Source: Musa acuminata AAA Group
Taxonomy: Eukaryota > Streptophyta > Magnoliopsida > Zingiberales > Musaceae
DNA: 64,000 nucleotides
Direction of reading: 5' to 3'
Assembly (NCBI RefSeq): GCF_036884655.1
Contig: NC_088330.1
Coordinates: 33,089,001-33,153,000 of the forward strand
Shown here: one piece after another, positions 37,338 to 47,466 of the stretch
How positions within the stretch are numbered: position 1 is the stretch's first letter
Layout: the number at the start of each line of letters is the position of its first letter
Notes under the pieces: model-generated
Seen by the model: only the letters and a program-made list of their open reading frames with translations
Databases searched by the model: none
Told to the model about the DNA's origin: nothing
Position numbers and translations under genes: made by a program

Positions 37338-37620
37338 ATGGAGGCTTTGGTGGAGGCGCCCGATGCCAGGAACAAGAAGAGGAAGCTGGAAACCGATGGG
37401 TTCCAGGGCTTCGATTTCTGCAAGCTGCGCCACGCCTCATGGCCTAGAATCTTGTGACCAAGGGGTTGGATATGGATGCGCGCAATGCCAGGAACAAGAA
37501 GAAGATGCTAGAGACCGATGGGTTCCAGGACTCCGATTTCTTCAAGCTGCGCCTCATGGCCAAGAATCTTTGTGATCAAGGGCTTGGATACGGAGGCGAT
37601 ATTAAATTTCTTCTTCCGGA
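37338..37620 (+). pseudogene. Broken gene start with internal 122-bp tandem duplication
   Basis: Two copies of a Lys-rich coding-like unit lie head to tail at about 37362-37483 and 37484-37600. The first frame starts at 37338 (MEALVEAPDARNKKRKLETD) and stops at 37457. The second starts at 37472 (MDARNARNKKKMLETDGFQD) and continues KLRLMAKNLCDQGLGYGGD. The copies differ by substitutions, and copy 1 carries ~5 extra bases at its KLRHASW region, which shifts it onto a stop. The period is not a multiple of three, so both cannot be read in one frame. The parent family is not recognised. A functional short gene starting at 37472 with downstream exons cannot be excluded. Confidence 0.45.
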
Positions 37621-38780
37621 ACTTTCTCCTGGCTCTTTGCCATGTTTCTTTATCAGGTTACTTCTTTTTTTGCTTCCGAGCTGTGGGATTCGGTAGTCCT
37701 TTATTTTAATTTCTAAAGCGAAAAAAAAAAAAAGAGATGTTACTCGACCTTTGGCAATTCTAAACCCCAGAAAACCTTACTAGCATAATAATAACAGGAC
37801 AAGTTTATCTGAACATATCAGGACAAGGTGTTAGTTTCCTTATTGGAGTTGGTATATGAATTTTCATTTAGACAAAAAGCAACAATTAGGTTCTTCACAT
37901 GGAGTCATGCTTTTCTTGTGAATTTATTGAACCTTAGATGTTTGGTTCTTCTTTTTCTTTTTACATCATTGACTTCTAGTCTACAACAGACACTGACAAA
38001 CTTTTGCACCTCTTGAAATGTATATGAAATTTGATGTAATTGTATAGAGTGAAGAGATATTTAGAGTCTAAATAAATACATCAAATACAAAAGAGATGAC
38101 AGTGGAGAATTAATGATAAACCTATCTCCACTTGTTCTTGTTTGGGGTTCACTCTTTTTTGCAATTGTTTCTTGTTAAATCATCTTAACTGGTCTGCTGA
38201 CTTTGTCCTTGGGAATATTAGAAACTCCACAGGAGCTTATTTTTCATTGTGATTCTTAATTTTAAAATTGACTCAAGCAATAATTGATGCATGTACCTCA
38301 ATAAATGGCGAAAACAACACCTGCTGAAAACAAGACCACGCCCTATCATGCTAATTCATAATCATCAACCTTGGATCATGACTACCAAGCTAATTAAGCA
38401 ATTACATTGCTTTAAGCATCTGAAGTTGGTTCTCTTTTTTATCCTTTTGTAGGTGTGTTGTTTCATTCCTTGCTATAAAATGATAGGCTGTCAGCAACAA
38501 GAAGCTGTAATGTCCCATCTATTTCGAGCAAGAAATATAACATGATAGGAGGTCTGTCTAGAAATATGACATCATTTGCTTAACTGATATCTTACATATT
38601 CTTGTCAAAACAAGGTGGTTGAACTTGTTTCTTATGCACAACTAGCAAGCTTATAATGATATTGCTTGTATTTAACTGTTGCCCTGTTGACTTCCAAATC
38701 AATATGTATAAGATTACAGTTCATTGTCATTTATGTATTCTGTTTTGTTGTTGGTGCTGGTATTGTCATTTTTCTTAGAG

Positions 38781-38974
38781 GTTGAAGATGATGCAGAATT
38801 TTACCCAGGAACTGAGAGGTGATGTGGCCTCTTCTGAGGTGCAAAAATCCAACTGAAATAGAATCTTGTTCTGGATTCAATAGTGATGAATTATTGGACA
38901 AGCTTCAAGATGATGAAAAACTGAAGGCACAACTTCAATCTGGTGATGCTTCAACTGTTCCAGAAAAATTATGA
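38781..38974 (+). pseudogene. Exon-like fragments of an unrecognised gene
   Basis: A possible exon at 38781-38820 reads VEDDAEFYPGTER between an AG and a GTGATG. A second coding-like run reads SDELLDKLQDDEKLKAQLQS then GDASTVPEKL and a stop at 38972-38974. Frames change between them and stops intervene. They could be later exons of the broken gene at 37.3-37.6 kb. No known domain is recognised. Confidence 0.35.
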
Positions 38975-39899
38975 CAAGCTACAAAGATCACAAACATCTC
39001 AGACAATTTTTGGAGATAGCACATTTAAAAATAATGCTCAAGTGACGGAAAATGCGAGGTAACTTGTTGAAGCATTTCTTGGAATTATCTTTTAAGTTCA
39101 ACTTCACTGACCACAAGCTAAGTCTTGTACATTTGAGGTCAAGATATGCATTATTAGAAATAATCTGGAATAATTGCTAACTTGACTCCACTGAAATCCT
39201 AGATGTACTTTTCTTTCATTAGTGAAATCTCCTTTCTTAGAAATCAACCGATATATTTGCTAGCTCAACCCAATTGAGCTCCTAGATAGTGAACCGCTTT
39301 TGAAGACAAAAATATCAAAGTTTGAGGACAAATACCTCAACTTCAGAAAATTCAGCTGGAACAATCACCGACTAAACCCCCTTGCAAATTTAGTTTGTGA
39401 TCCTTCCAACAAAAGAATATCATGGGCTTGGGCACAAATTCCGCATTCTAAAGTTTGGGGTCAAATTTTCCATCTTTAAAGAAACTTCCAAGTTCATGGT
39501 TAAATTCCCTTCTTCAAAACCTTCTAACTTTGTGATCAATTTTTCTACTTTTAAAATTCTTCCAAGTGTGGAACCAAATTCCTCACTCTGAGAAATCTCA
39601 AATGTAACCCGTGAAGAATGTACCAAGGCATCACATATGACTAAATCTTTCGCATTCGGGTACATGATTGATGCCAATTTTGAACAAAAATCCTATTTTT
39701 ATGCTACAAATTCTTCATATGATTGATGTACGTTAGAGGTATAGATTTGATTTAGTCTTGCGAGATAAGAAGCAAGTGATAAAGGTTTGGTTTCATGTGT
39801 GTCATGCATATTTTATCTTTTAGCACTTCAATATGAGTTCTCTCAATCAGAAAATTCTTGGCATCTCATGGGGAATTAATGATAAATGTAGGCAATCAT

Positions 39900-40330
39900 T
39901 TAACGTAAGGTTTATCATTTCGGGTACCGAACTTGACTTCATGATCTGTCAGACCAGTATGTAACAGTCAAGATGAAAATGAGGGAAAAGAGGAAGGAGC
40001 GGTGGAGGAATAGAGGAGGAAGGAGGAAAGAACGAAGAAGGAAGAAGAGGAAGCAGTGGAGAAGGAAGAAGAAGAAAGAAGAGGAGGAGAAGCAGCACCG
40101 GCATCATACATGAGAAGAGGGCTTGCATTCACGAGCCCTAATATTTTTTTTTTTCTTTTTTTAACACTGAGTTAGACAGGGCCCCACCACTTTTTTGTTT
40201 TTTATTATTTTAACCAGATCGTCCAAAGCAGGGTGGTCTGTGTATCAGCCCATGCTCGGACTGATACATACCATCTGTACCTTACCATTTTGGGCAGTAC
40301 AGCAGTCCTTGATTGAACGTCTCCAGCCAT
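39900..40330. repeat. Probable decayed repeat element with GA-rich core
   Basis: A ~130-base purine tract (GGAGGAAGGAGG-like, 39975-40090) is flanked by GGGTACCGAAC and AGACCAGTATGTAA on the left, and by GGACTGATACATACCATCTG and GGGCAGTACAGCAG on the right. The arms have an inverted, GTAC-rich flavour typical of old interspersed repeats. The identity is unknown and the rest of 39000-40840 shows no gene. Confidence 0.3.
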
Positions 40331-40837
40331 TATTAAATAAAAACCTTCACTGGTGAAGTCACTGAGGTTGTTTACAGACATATATATGTAAACCTTAAGT
40401 CTCTTTTAGGATAGATTTATAATCCCACAATTAACTAGTTCAAGAAAAAAAAGAATGCATCCTGTCTCAAGTGAAAATAGTCGATGAAGTTTCCATTTTG
40501 GTACCAGCATGGGTAGACCTCGTGTATTTAAGGGTTCAATGTCCTCCAGGTCTCTCTCCTTAAGCTAGCAACTAGGCACATAGATGAAGCTTATTTCTAT
40601 CTCAAGAGTTATATTTGGGCATGTTTCTTGTGATATTACAGCTGCAGCAAACTACCAATGATCAAGGATTAATATGACATTTTCTCTCTTTGGTGATGTT
40701 CTTTGCTTTTTCTCTGCTTAGATCCTGTTAAACATTTAATTGACATATGGTTGATTGCTTGCTAGTATTACATGTTATTATTGGTCAAGTTGATTTCTTG
40801 TTGATAAATATTTCTGGTTTCTATAATGTTGGAAGCA

Positions 40838-40840
<3 letters not shown>

Positions 40841-40898
<58 letters not shown>
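40841..40898. repeat. (TA)n microsatellite
   Basis: About 28 uninterrupted TA units. The flank to 42120 is AT-rich intergenic sequence with no supported gene. Confidence 0.95.
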
Positions 40899-40902
<4 letters not shown>

Positions 40903-42124
40903 ACTTGCAATATACAGTCTGATGATGCAATAAAATAACGGTTGTATCCCATATTAAATATGCAAGTTTCTTTGGCTTAAATGTTATTTAGCAATTAATT
41001 GATATATTGTTGATCATTTACTAATATTGCATGTGTGATTAATTATTGAATTGTTTTCTGGTTGCAATGTGAAAAGATCTCTTTAAATGCTTCCAGTGCC
41101 CATAATATGGGAATATAAGTATGAGCAACTAGTACACTTGCAGAATGCATGCTGGCAATGTGATAGCATTACAACTGAATCCCATATAAATATGCAAGTT
41201 GAATTCAAAAACATACAAGTGTTATACGTCTTGATGATATAATAGCATGACAGCTGAATCCCATATGAAGTTGAATTATGCAAGTTTGGTCTAGCTTTTT
41301 TTTTAATTTCAGCCCTCAGGTTTGATCTGAAACTTTTGTAACTATGTTTGAATTTCTTAATATGTTAGTCAATTACATTAGATCATACTAGGTTGCAATG
41401 TAATCTAGGTTCTGTTTTGAATTTTATGTATGTTGCATGTCTGGAATTTGAATTCTCAGAGCGTATTTTATCACAAGCATCCATCTCATCGAATTCAATT
41501 TATCTCAGCTATTATTTGAAATATAATTAATAAACCTTTTCTGTATCTATCAATGTAAGATTTTAGATGGGTTGACAACAGCACAAACTTTAGCAATTTT
41601 AGGTGAAAGCTTGCAATTGTTGTTTCTTTCCTACGTTATCTTTCCTTTTTTTTCATTTATTCAATCTTCTTTCCTCCTAGTGAATGATTGAGTCATTCTA
41701 ATCCATGTGACTTTGGAAGTTTGGACTGAAGACTGTTCAAAAGGTTCAGCACAACACAATAGCACAGTGCCCCTCTCGTTGTATTGGGTTTGCTGCATTT
41801 GATTCTCTTCGAGAACATACTGGTGGATCACGTAACAGGATTTACCTAACAAAGTCCCCTTCAGAAGACAAGAAACGTTTGCCCGTAATTGTTGCCTCAT
41901 GTTGGCCATTAACTAGGATTAATTATTGCAAAACCCTTGTTGACTTTTTTCATCTACTTTCTCCAAACTTAGACTGAATTAATGGATGGGCAGATGCAGG
42001 TTAACTTGGAGCATCATGCTCCCCTACTATATGTTTCTATAAGACCCAGATAAGCATATGCATGAACTGGCAGAAAGTTATTAAATATGAAAAATAAAAC
42101 TTAACTTTGGCAACCAGAGTGAGA

Positions 42125-42130
42125 TATAAA
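42125..42130 (+). promoter_or_regulatory. TATA box of the dioxygenase gene
   Basis: TATAAA lies 96 bases before the chosen ATG at 42221. It places the transcription start near 42155, which excludes the in-frame ATG at 42143 as the start. Confidence 0.55.
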
Positions 42131-42220
42131 TTGTTCGCATAGATGGTTGTCAAACCAAGGTTTCCCTCCTGTTTGTTCTCTCTCTCTTTCTTTCCCTGCT
42201 TTGGCTCCCTTCTTTACAGG

Positions 42221-43264
42221 ATGGTGTCTATGTCTGAGCAAACTTCTCTGCAGCTCCCTGTGCTGGACATCTCTCAACCAGTGCTGACCACCTCCCTCTC
42301 TTCGCTGTACCAAGCATGCAAGGGCTGGGGCTTCTTCTACATCACCAATCATGGCATCAACAAAGACCTCTACGACCATCTTCGTGCTCTCGCTCATCAA
42401 GCCTTCAACCTCCCATTGGATGCCAAGCTCAAGATAGGGCCGTTGACTGCGGTGGGCACTTACACTCCTCACTTCATAGCATCGCCATTCTTTGAGAGCC
42501 TCCGAGTCTCAGGTCCAAACTACCTTGCATCAGCAAAGGGATCGAGCGATGCCATCTTTGAGCAACCTAACGTCGAGTTCTGGTGAGTATAGTGTTAGTT
42601 TCTCTGTTCCATAGTTGTCATGTTCTTGTGTTGAATGCAGTCTTGCTTCTTATTTGGCAGCCACATATTGCAACAGTATGGGGAGGCCATGGTAGACCTA
42701 TCTAGGAGGATCTTGGCAATCCTTTTGATCTGTTTGGGTGATGGAATTGAGACCAAGTACTATGATTCTGAGTTCAGTGCGTGCCATGGATATCTAAGGA
42801 TAAACAACTACTCGAGACCTGAGGAAAGTAGCATGGACGAGGTGGAAGGGCTCGGAATGCATACTGACATGAGCTGCATAACGATACTGTATCCCGACGA
42901 GATGGGTGGGCTTCAAGTGCGATCAAAGGAAGGTAAATGGGTGGACATAATGCCGGTCAAGGGGGCACTGGTTGTTAACATTGGAGACTTGCTGCAGGCT
43001 TGGAGCAATGGACGTTTACGTTCGTCTGAGCACCGGGTGGTTCTGAAGCAAACGGCCAACCGGTTTTCACTTGCCTTCTTCTGGTGTTTCGAGGACGAGA
43101 AGGTTGTGGCAGCACCGGAGGAAGTGGTGGGGGATGGTGGAAAGAGGATCTACAGGCCATTTGTCTGCCGAGACTACATCAAATTCCGAGAGAACAGCGA
43201 GCGAGGAAGGTTCGACAAGGTCGGCTACACGGTCGACGACTTTGCTGCAACACAAGATGCATGA
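42221..43264 (+). CDS. 2-oxoglutarate/Fe(II)-dependent dioxygenase, gibberellin 20-oxidase-like
   Basis: Two exons, 42221-42582 and 42661-43264 (321 aa, phases match). The family oxidises small molecules in the cytosol using 2-oxoglutarate, Fe(II) and O2. The N-terminal DIOX_N part shows LPVLDISQP and CKGWGFFYITNHGI. The C-terminal jelly-roll has the iron ligands His188 and Asp190 (GLGMHTDMS) and His245 (RSSEHRVV), and the 2-oxoglutarate pair Arg255 and Ser257 (NRFSLAFF), so it is predicted active. By eye it resembles the divergent 'GA20ox-like' proteins rather than true GA20ox or GA2ox; the substrate is not deducible. A short 78-nt intron separates the two domains. The start is chosen from the TATA position and domain alignment. 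Confidence 0.9.
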
Positions 43265-44505
43265 TCCAGAGAGATTACATCAAAGCCGTTTCTGTGTCTG
43301 TGTATGTGTGCGCATCAAGTTGTTACTGCTTGTTCAGTACATTCTTTAATCGATGGATTAGTAGTTAGATTTCCTTTGGATATGAGCATTCTCTCATCTT
43401 TCCATTCCTTGGGAGTTTGTGGTCAAGATTGATGCCACCTCCCACAGATAGATCTGTCGGGTGTTGACTTTTGTGTGGGTGTCTAAGTCCACCTGAGTAC
43501 TTCCTCTCCTTCCCGGAAACAGCAGGAGATGAGATTGTTAAGGTGGCTGAGACATTATTTACTTGCAAATTGTGGTGCTCAACGTGCATTCAGTGCTTCT
43601 CTTACAATGCTGACAGAGTCCATCGACAACAACTCATTAAACTACACAATGCACGACATGTAACTTGTGCAAGTAAACATGCAAAAGATAAACTGAGTGT
43701 GTTCATTTCTTGGCTTCTTTCATGGGCCAAAAAGCATTTCTCATATTGAAATGTCAACGTGATTGCTTGAAGCACTACAAAAGTGATTTGTCCAATGCAC
43801 AAGGAACAAAGTTGGAAGCTCTCCCATCCCATCCCATGTGAGGTTGTGAAAATGTAGCTTTCTTCAAGATTGTTTGTGATGTATACGAGTGTCTTTGATT
43901 GAAATGGTCGGTCCACTAACTTTAGGATCGAAATAGATGATGATCGCAGTAATGATAATGATAATGATGTTTATTTGTGCTAATAATAAGTATTGATGGG
44001 TGACAATAACTTAAATATATTTGAATTTACATGAAATATTCTTTATTTTGATAAAAAAAAACTATTTTTATTTTTATTTGATAGTGACGTGATAATTAAA
44101 TTGTTGGAATTATATAAATCTTAATTTCATATATCAATTTTTTTTAATTAGATGTCCATGTATTTTCTCAAAATAATTAATATATATACTAATATTTTTG
44201 TATTTAAAAACCATTAAAATTTGATAAATTAGATTCGAACTATATATAATCTAACTTTTAAAAACATAAGAGTATTCTCTTAATCCTCTTTCAATGTTTA
44301 CTCTAATATTTTCTAACATGAACACTGTAACTTAAGATTCTTACTTCACAGTCAAATACTTTTGGCCATTCATCTCACCGAGCATTCACCTCTCCATGAA
44401 AGGTAAGGAGAAGAAGTAGTGCTTTACCGGGTCAAGTAGAGGAAGAGAACCAACGGTTCACATCGAGGAGGTTTGACCACCACACCGTTCACTCTCTTTC
44501 CCTCG
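43265..44505. other. Intergenic between the dioxygenase and the subtilase
   Basis: The 3' flank of the dioxygenase is followed by a very AT-rich stretch (43940-44330) and then the subtilase promoter. Nothing else is seen. Confidence 0.6.
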
Positions 44506-44512
44506 TATAAAG
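44506..44512 (+). promoter_or_regulatory. TATA box of the subtilase gene
   Basis: TATAAAG lies 53 bases before the ATG at 44559. The upstream in-frame ATG at 44517 is only a few bases from the box, so it would precede the transcription start. This fixes 44559 as the start. Confidence 0.6.
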
Positions 44513-44558
44513 CTGCATGCTTTCCCCCTGTTCTCTCCACCTCCTCCTCCTCTTTCTC

Positions 44559-46952
44559 ATGGCTCTTCGCCACTCCTCCATCCTCTTCCTCTTCGCTTCC
44601 TTCCTCCTCTCCGCCGAGTTCATAGCCGTCGACGCTCAACTCTTCATCCGAGGTCCGTTTCGTCTCATCGACGGCCCCTTTAGCCACTTCGCCGAACCCT
44701 CGGACGGACCCGACGACCGAGGGCTGCAGAGGTACATCATTCACGTCCGACGCCCGGAGGGCCCCCTCTTCACCATCGCCACGGAATGGAGGAACTTTTA
44801 CGTGTCCCTCTTGACCAAAGCCAACGCCCAGTTCTCGTTGCAGGGCGATGACTCCCCCGTCTCCCGCATCCTCCATGCCTACCGCAATGTGATGACCGGC
44901 TTCGCCGCCATGTTCACCGCGATTGAGGTGGAAGCCATGTCCAAGCTGGACTGGTTCGTGCACGCGTACCCCGACCGCACCTACGACCTCCTCACCACCC
45001 ACACGCCCGAGTTCATGGGCCTGCGAGACCCCACCTCCGGCGGCGGCGGCCGCGGCGGCGTGTGGAAAGAGTCCAACATGGGCGAGGGGGTCATCATCGG
45101 CGTGCTCGATAGTGGCGTCACGCCCGGCCACCCTTCCTTCGATGACAAGGGCATGCCCCCCCCGCCCTCCAGGTGGAAGGGCCAGTGCGACTTCAAAACG
45201 TCCGCCTGCAACAACAAGCTCATCGGCGCGCAGTCCTTCATCCGCTCCTACGGCCTCCCGGCGGTCTCGGCCGTTCCCCCTGTGGACAACGAGGGCCACG
45301 GCACCCACACGGCGAGCACTGCGGCCGGGGCGCCCGTCGACCATGCCGACGCGCTTGGACACGCTGCGGGCGTGGCAGCCGGGATGGCTCCGCGCGCCCA
45401 CGTCGCCGTGTATCAGGTGTGCGACCGCGGGCGCTGCGCTGGCGCGGACATACTCTCCGCCATGGATGCTGCCATAGAAGATGGGGTCGACGTGATCTCC
45501 CTCTCCGTCGGGAGCGCGCCCGCGCCCTTCCACGCGGACCCGGTGGCCGTCGGCGCCTTCGGCGCCATCAAGAAGGGGATCTTCGTCAGCTGCTCCGCCG
45601 GGAACTCAGGGCCGGGGGAGTCCACCCTATCCAACGAGGCGCCGTGGGTCCTGACGGTGGCAGCAACTTCTACGAACCGCACCATCAGGGCCACCGTCAA
45701 GCTCGGCGATGGCCAGGAATTCGACGGGGAGTCGCTGTACCAGCAGCCGCCCGATTTCGGCTCCAAGAACCTACCTCTCGTGTGGGCCGGCGACGGCAGC
45801 AAGATGAACGCCTCGAAGTGCCGAAACGGCTCCTTGGACGGGTTGGACGTGCGGGGGAAGGTAGTGCTCTGCGAGCGCGGCGGTAACTCCAGGATCGACA
45901 AAGGCAAGGTAGTCCAAGGGGCCGGCGGCGCGGGCATGATCCTTATGAACGAGCAGGTGGACGGATACAGCACCCTCGCCGACGCGCACGTCCTCCCGGC
46001 GTCGCACGTTGCCTACGCCTACGGCTCCAAGATCAAGGACTACATCAAGTCCTCCTCGAACCCGACCGCCGCCATCGTCTTCAAGGGCACGACCATGAAT
46101 ACTTCCCGCGCGCCGGCGATCCCCTCCTTCTCCTCCAGAGGCCCCAGCAAGGAGTCCCCGGGGATCCTGAAGCCGGACATCGCCGCCCCCGGGGTGAGCA
46201 TCCTCGCGGCATGGCCCTCCACGCTCGGTCAGGGGTCGCAGCCGCAGCCAACGTCGACGACGAAGCTCACCGGGTTCGTCTTCAACATGATGTCAGGTAC
46301 GTCCATGTCCTGCCCCCACGTTAGCGGAGTGGCCGCGCTGCTGAAGAAGGCGCACCCGAGCTGGTCGCCTGCCGCCATGAAGTCGGCAATGATGACCACT
46401 GCTTACACATCCGACAACACCGGGCAGCCGATCGTCGACGAGAGGTTCCTCCCGGCAGGACTCTTCTCTTTTGGCGCCGGTCAAGTGGACCCTGCTAAGG
46501 CCCTCGATCCGGGGCTAGTTTACGACATCGACCCCGACGACTACGTCCCTTACCTCTGTGGCCTGGGTTACACCGACGCCCATGTGCGATCGGTGATTCA
46601 CAGTTCGGTGAGTTGCTCGTTGGCGAAGCGCATCACCGAGGGAGAGCTGAACTACCCGTCCATCTTGGTGCCTCTCGGTGGGAATCACCCTACTGCAGTC
46701 GTATTCTCCCGGACGGTAACCAACGTCGGCGAGGCGCACGAGACGTACTCGTCAGAGATCGATGAGCCGGAAGGGGTGTCAGTGCGAGTGGAGCCGACGA
46801 GCCTCTCGTTCACTTCTGTAAACGAGAAGAAGACCTTCAAGATCACATTCGAAAGCAAAGGCGGTGGTGGCTCAGGCAATTCCGAGGGACAGCTGAAGTG
46901 GGTTTCAGGGAAGCATGTCGTCAGGAGCCCCATCGCCATTAGCTTCAAGTAG
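44559..46952 (+). CDS. Subtilisin-like serine protease (plant subtilase, S8 family)
   Basis: Intronless and GC-rich, 797 aa from the ATG at 44559. It is a secreted endopeptidase of the apoplast or cell wall. Order of parts: signal peptide (residues 1-26, ending IAVDAQ); I9 propeptide (about 57-155, RYIIHVRRPEG to FVHAYPDRTYDLLTTHTPEF); S8 catalytic domain with Asp184 (IGVLDSGVTPGHPSF), His247 (GHGTHTASTAAG), oxyanion Asn349 (SCSAGNSGP) and Ser582 (SGTSMSCPHVSGVAALLKKA); an inserted PA domain (about 375-490, GKVVLCERGGNSRIDKG); and a C-terminal Fn3-like domain (SRTVTNVGEAHETYSSEI). All catalytic residues are intact, so it is predicted active after autoprocessing. There is a Gly-rich run (SGGGGRGG) at the propeptide-catalytic junction. 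The substrate and developmental role are unknown. Confidence 0.95.
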   Translation: MALRHSSILFLFASFLLSAEFIAVDAQLFIRGPFRLIDGPFSHFAEPSDGPDDRGLQRYIIHVRRPEGPLFTIATEWRNFYVSLLTKANAQFSLQGDDSPVSRILHAYRNVMTGFAAMFTAIEVEAMSKLDWFVHAYPDRTYDLLTTHTPEFMGLRDPTSGGGGRGGVWKESNMGEGVIIGVLDSGVTPGHPSFDDKGMPPPPSRWKGQCDFKTSACNNKLIGAQSFIRSYGLPAVSAVPPVDNEGHGTHTASTAAGAPVDHADALGHAAGVAAGMAPRAHVAVYQVCDRGRCAGADILSAMDAAIEDGVDVISLSVGSAPAPFHADPVAVGAFGAIKKGIFVSCSAGNSGPGESTLSNEAPWVLTVAATSTNRTIRATVKLGDGQEFDGESLYQQPPDFGSKNLPLVWAGDGSKMNASKCRNGSLDGLDVRGKVVLCERGGNSRIDKGKVVQGAGGAGMILMNEQVDGYSTLADAHVLPASHVAYAYGSKIKDYIKSSSNPTAAIVFKGTTMNTSRAPAIPSFSSRGPSKESPGILKPDIAAPGVSILAAWPSTLGQGSQPQPTSTTKLTGFVFNMMSGTSMSCPHVSGVAALLKKAHPSWSPAAMKSAMMTTAYTSDNTGQPIVDERFLPAGLFSFGAGQVDPAKALDPGLVYDIDPDDYVPYLCGLGYTDAHVRSVIHSSVSCSLAKRITEGELNYPSILVPLGGNHPTAVVFSRTVTNVGEAHETYSSEIDEPEGVSVRVEPTSLSFTSVNEKKTFKITFESKGGGGSGNSEGQLKWVSGKHVVRSPIAISFK

Positions 46953-47466
46953 TATTCATGCAGAGTGCAATTTGCACGTATGTAGAGCATTCTTTTGAGT
47001 CGGAGATCACAGAAGAATGGCATACAGAGTTAGATAGATGAACAATATGAATCATTCAGCATATGAATGATATATCAGATGTTATCAGATTCTTCAGTGA
47101 CATGAATCTTACAGGAACATGCCAAATATAAATAAGATATAGAACTCAGATGTGATGAACACATCAGTGATTAACACCATTTCCAGGGTATTATTAACAG
47201 TACATCTAAAGACCCAAATGCATACATCTCAAGCTTCTTTAGGTCTCCTCCACAGCATTACACATAAGGAAAGACAATAGAATTAGTAGAAACTATTGCA
47301 GTAATTAGGTGTAATGCTGTGACTGATAACAGTAAAAAAACCACACCAGGAACATTAATAACAAGGCAGAGGACAAGGTCCATTCCCCCTTTTCATATTG
47401 CTTAGAAATGGATTTGGTTGACTGAAATGTTGCTCAACATATATATCAAACTATGAACAAGGAATG
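46953..47466. other. Convergent 3' flanks of the subtilase and the DUF4378 gene
   Basis: The two genes are convergent with ~510 bases between stop codons. AT-rich untranslated sequence only. Confidence 0.7.

Noticed and set aside
44517..44558. Upstream in-frame ATG for the subtilase
   Set aside because: It lies immediately after the TATAAAG at 44506, before any plausible transcription start. The ATG at 44559 begins a proper signal peptide.
44424..45533. 369-aa antisense frame over the subtilase
   Set aside because: Its His/Gly/Glu-rich composition mirrors the GC-rich sense codons. The sense frame carries a complete catalytic triad.
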